From CAWGYT01 sp963826795 (GTDB taxonomy: Bacteria; Planctomycetota; Planctomycetia; Pirellulales; Pirellulaceae), in assembly GCA_963826795.1 (NCBI GenBank), contig CAWGYT010000024.1, positions 186,001 to 250,000 of the forward strand: DNA of 64,000 nt. Reading direction: 5' to 3'. Below are positions 45,709 through 53,579 of this stretch, piece by piece. The position numbers and the translations under genes were made by a program. Under the pieces are notes generated by a model. It ran no database searches, was not told the DNA's origin, and saw nothing but the letters and a program-made list of their open reading frames with translations. Position 1 is the first letter of the stretch. Each line of letters begins with the position of its first letter.

Positions 45709-46926
45709 GTGAGTTCTGCCTTGCCCGCTGACCGAGAAAGGGACGCAACCAGCCATCCGGCGGTGCTGGCCGTACTCGCCTGTGTGGCGGCGGGAATCGC
45801 GGGCTATTTGTTGACCGTGGCTCTCGGTCACCAGGGGCTGCCGGTGGGATGTGGGGAGGAAGGCGGCTGTGCGGAGGTTCTTACCAGCCGCTGGTCCTCG
45901 GTTTGGGGAGTGCCCGTCAGCGGTTTGGCCTTACCGTTGTATTTGGCGTTGGCTGCGGCGGCCGCTTGGCCACAAGCGCGTGGGTCGGGCACGGTCCTTC
46001 GCTTCGGCTCGGTCGTGCTTGTCCTGGCGGCGGGCTGGTTTCTCGGGCTGCAGGCGTTCGTGCTCGGCGCTTTCTGCCCTTGGTGTGTGGCCGAACACGT
46101 TTTGGGGCTGGTGATCGCACCCTGGGCTTGGCGTGTCGCTGCCCGAAATCAGCGCGGTCGGGTGGATCACCGCCCGGTGGATCAAGGCCCGGTGGATCAC
46201 CGCTCAGTGGATCACCGCCCGGTGGCGTTGGCGGGGTTGGCGAGTGTCGTGGGGCTTGCCGCGCTGCAGATCCTGGGTCCCTTGCCCCACACGACCATCC
46301 GCCTGGCCGACTCACTTTCGGAGGCGACGGCCGACCGGGTCACCCTGCTGCAGGGCGGGCTGCAGCTGGATCCGCGCGACGAGCCGCGGCTGGGCGAGGT
46401 GTCGGCGAGGCATTCGCTGTACGTGATGTTCGATTACTGTTGTCCACATTGTCGACGGACGCATGATTACCTCACGCATCTGATGGCCGAGCGTCCCGGC
46501 GAATTGTCGGTCGTTTGTTTGCCGACGCCCCGTGACGCCGATTGCAATCCGGAAATCACCGAAACCGAATCGCGATTTGACGACGCGTGCGAGCTGGCGA
46601 CGTTGGCCTTGGGCGTCTGGACAGTCGATCCAGCCGCGTTCGGGGAATTTGATCGTTGGCTTTTCGAGTCGGCGCGACCCCCGACGCTGGCCGACGCTCG
46701 GGCTCGAGCGGAACAGCTGGTCGATCCGGCGGCCTTGGACGGGGCGCTGTCGGGTCCCGAGTCGCGGGAGCGGATCGCTCGCAATGTTGCCGCCTACAAT
46801 GCGAGCCCGGCCGAATACCTGCCCGTCCTGATGGCCCCCGGTATGGATCCGATTGTGGGGCGGCCGGAAAGCCAGGACGCGCTGTGGACACTGCTGCGGC
46901 GCGACTTGTTTCAATTGCCCGAATAG
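45709..46926 (+). CDS. vitamin K epoxide reductase domain fused to a DsbA/thioredoxin-like domain
   Basis: 405 residues from GTG 45709. The N-terminal four-to-five helix VKOR domain has the loop cysteines in GCGEEGGCAEVLTSRW (Cys48, Cys54), the family serine nearby and the active-site CPWC (Cys123, 126). A hydrophilic repeat, VDHRPVDQGPVDHRSVDHR (about 152-170, from 15-base DNA repeats at about 46160-46220), links to another membrane helix and a thioredoxin-fold domain with the CPHC motif in MFDYCCPHCRR (245-248). VKOR would reoxidise the DsbA-like part using quinone, making disulfides in exported proteins. Fusion to a periplasmic oxidase is a known arrangement. Next is the MoxR operon, whose secreted proteins may be substrates. 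Confidence 0.85.
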   Translation: MSSALPADRERDATSHPAVLAVLACVAAGIAGYLLTVALGHQGLPVGCGEEGGCAEVLTSRWSSVWGVPVSGLALPLYLALAAAAAWPQARGSGTVLRFGSVVLVLAAGWFLGLQAFVLGAFCPWCVAEHVLGLVIAPWAWRVAARNQRGRVDHRPVDQGPVDHRSVDHRPVALAGLASVVGLAALQILGPLPHTTIRLADSLSEATADRVTLLQGGLQLDPRDEPRLGEVSARHSLYVMFDYCCPHCRRTHDYLTHLMAERPGELSVVCLPTPRDADCNPEITETESRFDDACELATLALGVWTVDPAAFGEFDRWLFESARPPTLADARARAEQLVDPAALDGALSGPESRERIARNVAAYNASPAEYLPVLMAPGMDPIVGRPESQDALWTLLRRDLFQLPE

Positions 46927-46982
46927 CGGTCCCCCAATGCCCCTCGTGACCTGCGTTGCGCGAGTCAGAAAAGAGAGACCTG

Positions 46983-48008
46983 ATGGAAACCTCGTTGCGG
47001 CGTCTGGACGATCGGGATCTGCAGTTGCTGGAGGAGGCGGGCCATGGGTTCGCAGCGCTCAAGCAGGAAATCGGCAAGGTGATCATTGGCCAAGATGAAA
47101 CGGTCCGGTTGGTCGTGGCCGCGGTTCTGTCGCGGGGGCATACGCTGATCATCGGCGTTCCCGGTCTGGCCAAGACGCTGCTGGTCAAAACGCTCGCTCA
47201 GGTCCTCGATTGGTCCTTTCGGCGAATTCAATTCACGCCGGATATGATGCCGGCGGACATCATTGGGATCGAGCTGCTTCAAGAGGATGCCGTGGGGTCC
47301 GGCCGCCGGATGCAGTTCGTGCCGGGGCCGATCTTTGCGCACATTATTCTGGCCGACGAGATCAATCGGACGCCGCCCAAGACGCAGGCGGCGCTGTTGG
47401 AGGCGATGCAAGAATACACCGTCACGAGCATGGGGAAGCCGCATCGGTTGGAGGAACCGTTTATCGTCTTCGCGACCCAGAATCCGATTGAGCAAGAAGG
47501 GACCTATCCCTTGCCGGAAGCTCAGCTGGATCGCTTTATGTTCAGCTTGTGGATGGACTACCCTTCCGCGGACGAGGAAGAGGCGATCGCGGTTTCGACG
47601 ACCGAGTCGATGCCCGAACAGGTTGAGCGCGTGCTGACGTTGCAGCAAGTCGTCGCGTTTCAACAGCTCGTCAGACGGATGCCCGTCTCGGCCCACGTGG
47701 CCAAGTACGCAGTCTCACTGGCAAGGGCGACGCGTCCGCACACGCCCGACGCGAGCGCCTACACGCGACAGTATGTGACCTGGGGCGCGGGACCGCGCGC
47801 GAGCCAATACTTGTTGCTAGGCGCCAAGGCGCTCGCGGTTCTGGACGGACAGCCCGCGGTGTCGGGACATCACGTGCGCCAGGTCGCGTCACTGGTGTTG
47901 CGTCATCGGATCCTCCCGAACTTCCACGCGACGGGGGAGGGCATCACGTCGCAAGACATCGTCCAGCAGATCGTGAGCGAGACGGCCGAACCCGTGTATC
48001 AGGGCTGA
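46983..48008 (+). CDS. MoxR-family AAA+ ATPase
   Basis: 341 residues from ATG 46983 (AGAGAG upstream; a non-ATG start 27 bases earlier is less likely). Chaperone-like ATPase that helps assemble or activate membrane and VWA-domain partners. Walker A GVPGLAKT (58-65), Walker B ILADEINRTPPKTQ, sensor 1 FATQNPIEQEGTYPLPEAQLDRF (in parts) and a C-terminal lid. MoxR genes sit next to DUF58 and VWA genes across bacteria, and here DUF58 begins immediately after its stop. Role: energises the complex made by the next five genes. Confidence 0.9.
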   Translation: METSLRRLDDRDLQLLEEAGHGFAALKQEIGKVIIGQDETVRLVVAAVLSRGHTLIIGVPGLAKTLLVKTLAQVLDWSFRRIQFTPDMMPADIIGIELLQEDAVGSGRRMQFVPGPIFAHIILADEINRTPPKTQAALLEAMQEYTVTSMGKPHRLEEPFIVFATQNPIEQEGTYPLPEAQLDRFMFSLWMDYPSADEEEAIAVSTTESMPEQVERVLTLQQVVAFQQLVRRMPVSAHVAKYAVSLARATRPHTPDASAYTRQYVTWGAGPRASQYLLLGAKALAVLDGQPAVSGHHVRQVASLVLRHRILPNFHATGEGITSQDIVQQIVSETAEPVYQG

Positions 48009-48980
48009 GTGGCGCGCACGACCGCCACCGAGGCCTCCGTCGCCGGCCTCGTCTCGCAATCCAGGGCCGATCTCATGCAAACTCAATCCGGACTCGATCG
48101 CAAACACCTCGACCTGGCGGTGATGCAGCGCCTGGCACGGTTCTCGTTCATCCCGCGCCGCTTCCTCGAAGGGCGCTACACCGGTCGCCACGCTTCACCC
48201 CAACGAGGCCAGAGCGTCGAGTTCCGTGACTATCGCCAGTATCTGCCCGGTGACGACATGGGGCAGGTGGATTGGAAAGTCTATGGGCGCACCGATAAGT
48301 TCTATGTTCGTCTCTTTGAGCACGAGACCGAGTTGACGGTGACGCTGCTGGTCGATGCTTCCAGCTCGATGAGTTACGATCCGCGGCGAGGAGACCGCAA
48401 GTACGATCACGCCTGTCGCCTGGCCGCGGCGCTCGGCTTTGTGATTATCCGGGGCCAGGATCGTGTCGGCTTTGGGCTGGCGCGTGACGGTCTGGTCGAC
48501 CATCAACGGCCTTCCTCCGCCATGGCTCAGCTACGGCAGATGCTCGAGACGATGGAGAATCGTCAGCCACGTGGCCAGGCGAACTTGGCCACGGCATTGG
48601 AACAACTGGCCGGCAACCTAAAGCGCGGCGAGATCGTGATCGTGTTCAGTGACCTGTGGGACGACCTGCATGCTTTCTACACGGCGGCCTCACAGATTCG
48701 GCATCGCGGCGGGGAACTGATCGTGTTTCACGTCCTGCATGGTGACGAGCTGGAGCTGCCACGGTGGAGCGACGCGGTGTTGATTGATTCCGAAACGATG
48801 GCACGGATGCATCTTAATTTAGATGATGTCCGAGGCGACTATGCGCGGAAGCTCGGCGAGCATCTGAGCCTGATCCAGCGCAGCTGCAAACAGTTTGAAA
48901 TCCAGTATCAGTTCGCGCCGATGACGGAACCGTTTCAGCAGACCCTCGAGCGTTATCTCGCACGGCGCGTGTCCTCATGA
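48009..48980 (+). CDS. DUF58 protein
   Basis: 323 residues from GTG 48009, immediately after the MoxR stop. DUF58 core: RYTGRHASPQRGQSVEFRDYR followed by YLPGDDMGQVDWKVYGRTD, then a VWA-like fold with MIDAS motif LLVDASSSM (Asp116), VIVFSDLWDD and FHVLHGDELELP. A partner of MoxR in all known neighbourhoods; it probably binds metal through the MIDAS site and acts at the inner membrane. It overlaps the next gene by four bases (ATGA), indicating translational coupling. Confidence 0.9.
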   Translation: MARTTATEASVAGLVSQSRADLMQTQSGLDRKHLDLAVMQRLARFSFIPRRFLEGRYTGRHASPQRGQSVEFRDYRQYLPGDDMGQVDWKVYGRTDKFYVRLFEHETELTVTLLVDASSSMSYDPRRGDRKYDHACRLAAALGFVIIRGQDRVGFGLARDGLVDHQRPSSAMAQLRQMLETMENRQPRGQANLATALEQLAGNLKRGEIVIVFSDLWDDLHAFYTAASQIRHRGGELIVFHVLHGDELELPRWSDAVLIDSETMARMHLNLDDVRGDYARKLGEHLSLIQRSCKQFEIQYQFAPMTEPFQQTLERYLARRVSS

Positions 48981-51108
48981 CGATCTTGGCATACATTTCG
49001 TTTGCCTTGCCGGCCATGTGGGCCGGGTTGGCCCTGATCGGATTTCCGATCGCCGCCCATTTGCTGAATCGTCACGCGCGGACTCGCCATTTCTTTCCCA
49101 CCCTGCAATTGCTGCAGTTGGCGGTGGCCGAGCAAGCTCGGCAGATGAAGCTTCGTCGTTGGTTGCTGCTGGTGTTGCGTTGCGTCCTCATCGCGGCCCT
49201 GGTGGCGGCCTTCGCGCAGCCCGTGTGGCGCAAGAACCAGGCCGCGGCGATCGCGGCCGGGCAGGGGAATGGCGTGGTTCTGGTGATGGATGCGAGTGCC
49301 TCGATGCGCGTGGCGCAGTCCGGAGCTCCCCGCTGGGAGATCGCGCAGGGGATCGCGGATCGAATCCTCGCGGATCTCCGCGGCGGACTCGATGTCGCCG
49401 ACATTGTCCTGGCCGACGCTCAGCCCGACGCCGTATTTCGGGAACTCAGTCCAAATCTGCCCGCCTTGCGACAGGAGCTGAAGCAGTACTCGGCCACGTG
49501 GGAGCGGGCGGACGCCGTGGCCGCTGTTCGCCTGGCCGGCCAGTTGCTTCGAGATCATCGGGGTCCGAAACGCCTCGTAATTCTCTCGGACCTGCAACGG
49601 ACCAGTTGGCTGACGATTGTCGAGCAGCGGCTGTCGGAAAACCTTCCAGCGGGGACCACGTGACGGTCGTCGATTTGGAATCGCCCCCGATCGACAACTT
49701 GGCTCTCCAGTCACCACGGCTCAGCCCCCAGCAGCCGCTCGCGGGACAAGTTGTGACGCTGACGGTCGAACTGCATAATCTTTCTCGAAAGAAACAACAG
49801 TCGCGAGTTCAGGTCCAGGTCGGCTCGCGCGAACTAGCGGCTCAAACCGTCGAGTTGCAGCCGCTGCAGCGCCGCGAGGTTTCGTTCGAGTCGCGGCAAG
49901 ATCAGGCGGGTTTCGCGGAGGTCACGTTTCGCATCGACCAAGATGGTTTTTCCGCCGACAACCAATGTTATGCCGTGGCCCGCACCGTTCCCGGGATCCC
50001 GGTGGGTTTGCTGAGCGATGACGATCCGCAGCGGACCGGTTCGGCCAGTGCCTATCTGTCACTCGCTTTGGCTCCGCACGGTGATCGCAACGATCGTTTC
50101 GCCGTGCGGCATTTCACTTCGCGCGACCTGGCCGCGGCCACCGCCACGGAGCTCGCGGCGAATTCGGCGATTTTCGTCGGCTATCTTGGACCGCTCGCAC
50201 AACCCGTTGCCGAGCGGTTGGCTGAATATGTCAGGCAGGGTGGTGCGTTGGTGGTCTTTTGCGGCGAAGGGCCCGTGCGGCGTAACCTGCAAACGCTGGA
50301 TGCGATCGTGCCCGAGGGCTGGCTTCCGTGGATTCCGGGGCCCCGACTGGATCTCCAGCGGCGTCGTGAGGCGGCGCGGATCACCGCCGGGCGATGGCGG
50401 TCCAGTCTGCTCCGAGAATTCGACTTGGCCAGTCAAGTCGCACTTGGAGAGATCCGCTTCGGGCGACTCTGGGATGTGGTTCAAGTGTGCGCGGAGTCGG
50501 AGGTGTTGTTGACCTACGACCGGGGACTCCCGGCGCTCGCGACCCGGCGGTTTGGCCTGGGTCAGGTGGTCTTAGCCAACTTCAGTCCCGCGGCCGAATC
50601 GAGTGACCTGGGAAAATACGGCTCGTTCGTGGCGCTGATGCAAATCATGGCCCAGAACCTGCGGACCGCGGATTTCGTGGCGAACCCGAACTGGGCCGGC
50701 CTGCCGCTGACCCATCACGTGGACTATGTCGAAAGCCCAGTCGACTTGCAGTTGGTCGATCCCGCCGGATCACCGCTGGCCGCGACGGTGACCGTACAGG
50801 GTGAGGGGGTCGAGCTGCATTTTCCCGCGGCGCGCGAGCCGGGATTCTATCGCGTGCGGGCCGGAGGGCGCGAGATCGACAGTTCGGCCGTTAACCTGGA
50901 TCCTGCCGAAAGTAATCTGCAAACGCTCTCGGCCGAAGAACTCCAGACCGCCCTTAACCAAGGGTCGATTTCGGCCGATCGGTTGACGGAAGCCCGGTGG
51001 ACGCAGCCGCTGGACCTGGAAGGCCGACCGCTGTGGGGCTGGATGATCGTTGTGGCCATGACCCTGGCCGGTCTCGAGATGTCGTTGCTGGGCTGGTGGA
51101 GACGATAA
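48977..51108 (+). CDS. BatA-like VWA membrane protein, one frameshift
   Basis: Starts at ATG 48977 inside the DUF58 stop. N-terminal BatA segment (LIGFPIAAHLLNRHARTRHFF) and a second helix, then a VWA domain with MIDAS LVMDASASM and VILSDLQRTSWLTIVEQRL. At about 49656 the frame ends in TGA; adding one base (CC to CCC) continues as VTVVDLESPPIDNLALQSP, HNLSRKKQQSRVQVQVGSR and on to a terminal helix LWGWMIVVAMTLAGLEMSLLGWW (in parts). The joined protein has 710 residues, as expected for the family. A real GTGA stop-start overlap (two genes) is the alternative, because GTG ACG begins exactly at that stop. Confidence 0.82.
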
Positions 51109-51109
51109 C

Positions 51110-53395
51110 GTGGTGCCGACCGTGCTGTGCGATGGTTCACCGATCGGCCTTGCCTGCACTTGGGCCGGGGCCGTGATCTGGCGTCCGATCCTTGCGCCGA
51201 TGCAGATCGTATTCTTCACGGTGGTCTTGCTGGCCCTCTCGGTGTTCGCGTATTCCCGCACGTTTCAGGGACGCCCCTGGTGGAGCGGCCTGCTGCTGCT
51301 GATGCGCTTGGCCGCCGTACTCGGATTGGGAACGCTCTTGTTCGGCCCCAGTGATACGTCGCCCAGCGACACGTCGTCCCAGCGTTGCGAATTGGCGATC
51401 GTCCTGGATATCTCGGATTCGATGCTGACAGAAGATTGTCAGGGACAAAGCCGGCTGTCCGCCGCTCGGAAGACGTGGCTCAACCCCGACCAGTTGGCAC
51501 GGTTCAATTCTCGCTGCGATCTGGAGCTGTACGCGTTTGCCGAGGATCTGCTGCCACTGGACTGGGACGATCTGCCACAGCCGCAAGAGGTGACGAGCCA
51601 GCGAAACGTGACTTTGGCAACACAGAGTCTCTTGAAGGTGATTCGCGCACAGGGTCGTCGGCGCGATGCCGCGATCTTGGTGCTCAGCGACGGGCACGAT
51701 ACGGAGGATGCGCTGCCGGAACCCGCCTCGTCGCTCGCCCGCTCGCGCGGAATTCCACTCTATACCGTCGCATTCGGCGCCGAGACGCAGCAGCAGGATC
51801 TTGTGCTGATGACGGTTCCCATTCAAGACTATCTTTTGCCAAACGAGCCCGGCGCGATCCTGGTCAAGGCCTATCAATTCGGACTGCCCGACGCTCAGAC
51901 GACTCTCCGTTTGAAACAAGGCGATCAAGAACAGCAAGTCCCGCTGGACTTCAAGGGACGCGCCGTCGTGGAATTGCAATTGGAGATCCGTCAGCCCGAC
52001 GAAGGGCAATACGAATATCAAGTTTCATTGGACCCCGTGGTCGGGGAAGTAGAACAGCAAAACAATCGTCAGACGGTGTTTTGTGAAGTCCGCGAACGGG
52101 GAATTCGTGTGCTGGTCTTGGAGGGCCAACCTTACTGGGATACGAAGTTTCTGGCGCAGTCATTGCGTAAAGATGAGCGGATCGAGTTGACGCAAATTAC
52201 GCAGGTGGCGCCGGAGAGCCAAGAGACGCTGGTCTCGCGCACCGAAGGCCGGGCCGTGCGTGTCCCGTCGACGCGCGAGCAATGGGCGGCCTACGACGTG
52301 GTCATTCTCGGCCAGCAACTCGAAAACTTGCTCGACGAACCGTTGGCCGTTCAGCTGCGGGACTACGTGGTCGAGCAAGGCGGACATCTCGTCTTCGCCC
52401 GTGGCCGTTGCTACGATTCCCAGACAGCCGCGGGCCGGGCCGTCGCGCGGGCCTTGCGGAACGTCGAGCCGGTCGTGTGGGGTGACGAATCGGTGGCCAG
52501 GTCGCGGCTGGAACTGAGATCGGATTCGAGCGAGACGAGCTGGCTGGCACCGGGCAAACTGAGTTTCGATGCCGAACAGGTGTTTCGGGAGTTGCCGGGC
52601 ATGCAGACCGTGCGACGCGTCGAACGACTTAAGCCCGCCACACGCGTGCTTGCGGACGCCTCGCCTAACGACGGAACCTCACAAAAACTGCCGGCTCTGG
52701 TCGTCATGCCCGCCGGCCGCGGTCAGATTGTCGGATTGCTCGGCAGCGATTCCTGGCGCTGGAGTCTCCGTCCACCGGCCGATCCCGCCCAAGCCAGCTT
52801 CTACGACACGTTCTGGTCCAACCTCGTCCGCTGGCTGGTGATGGGAGGAGATTTTCAGCCCGGTCAGCAGGTCGCACTCACGCTGAGCCGCCAATCGCTC
52901 CGCCTGGGCGACGGTCTGGAGCTGGACGTGATCTTCAAGGACCCGGCCGCGGCGGAGCGACCGTGGCGGGTCGTCTGGACCACCGCCGCAGGCGAAGAAC
53001 GAGAGCTGCGACCCAGTCGCTTGCCCGGGCAATCGCCCCGATTTCGGGCGAATATCTCGCCGGACCAAATCGGAGTCCACTCGGTTCGCCTGGCGACACC
53101 CGAGATGAAGCCAACCGAACAGGAACAGAAATTCAGCGTCTACGAAATGAACCTCGAGCGGCTCGAAACGTCAGCCCGCCCGGCCTTTCTCCGCAGCTTG
53201 GCGCAAGAGTCCGGCGGTCTGTTCCTCCCGCCAGACCGCCCTGACGAGCTGCTCAAGCGAATCGAGCGTCAGCAGACCGCCCGTTTGATCCCGCCCGAAC
53301 CCCACTACATCTGGGATCGAACGCTGATCTTGGTTGTGCTGCTCAGCTGGATCGGCAGCGAGTGGCTGGTCCGTCGGTGGGCGGGATTGTGGTGA
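51110..53395 (+). CDS. VWA / glutamine-amidotransferase-like membrane protein
   Basis: Up to 761 residues from GTG 51110, two bases after the previous stop; ATG 51200 (MQIVFFTVVLLALSVFAYS) is an equally good start. Two N-terminal helices, a VWA domain with MIDAS LAIVLDISDSML, SDGHDTEDALPEPAS and the central part VLVLEGQPYWDTKFLAQSL, which resembles the class-I-glutamine-amidotransferase-like domain seen in these proteins without its catalytic Cys. One helix near the C-terminus (TLILVVLLSWIGSEWLV). Typical of the planctomycete MoxR chain; likely a periplasm-facing partner of the BatA protein. Substrate unknown. Confidence 0.85.
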   Translation: MVPTVLCDGSPIGLACTWAGAVIWRPILAPMQIVFFTVVLLALSVFAYSRTFQGRPWWSGLLLLMRLAAVLGLGTLLFGPSDTSPSDTSSQRCELAIVLDISDSMLTEDCQGQSRLSAARKTWLNPDQLARFNSRCDLELYAFAEDLLPLDWDDLPQPQEVTSQRNVTLATQSLLKVIRAQGRRRDAAILVLSDGHDTEDALPEPASSLARSRGIPLYTVAFGAETQQQDLVLMTVPIQDYLLPNEPGAILVKAYQFGLPDAQTTLRLKQGDQEQQVPLDFKGRAVVELQLEIRQPDEGQYEYQVSLDPVVGEVEQQNNRQTVFCEVRERGIRVLVLEGQPYWDTKFLAQSLRKDERIELTQITQVAPESQETLVSRTEGRAVRVPSTREQWAAYDVVILGQQLENLLDEPLAVQLRDYVVEQGGHLVFARGRCYDSQTAAGRAVARALRNVEPVVWGDESVARSRLELRSDSSETSWLAPGKLSFDAEQVFRELPGMQTVRRVERLKPATRVLADASPNDGTSQKLPALVVMPAGRGQIVGLLGSDSWRWSLRPPADPAQASFYDTFWSNLVRWLVMGGDFQPGQQVALTLSRQSLRLGDGLELDVIFKDPAAAERPWRVVWTTAAGEERELRPSRLPGQSPRFRANISPDQIGVHSVRLATPEMKPTEQEQKFSVYEMNLERLETSARPAFLRSLAQESGGLFLPPDRPDELLKRIERQQTARLIPPEPHYIWDRTLILVVLLSWIGSEWLVRRWAGLW

Positions 53396-53579
53396 GCGGC
53401 CAGGACGGCTCGTGGGCACGCGCGATTCAGCGAGCGTCGAAGGGCAGGGGGCCGTGGAGCCCACGAAACGGAAGCCTGCCCTGTCGACTTGGGAGTTATC
53501 TTGTAGACTGAGGGGACGGGGCCATCGGCTGGGTTGAGCTCCGGCGTCGTCGTGTTCGGGGGAGCAGGGGAAAAACGGC

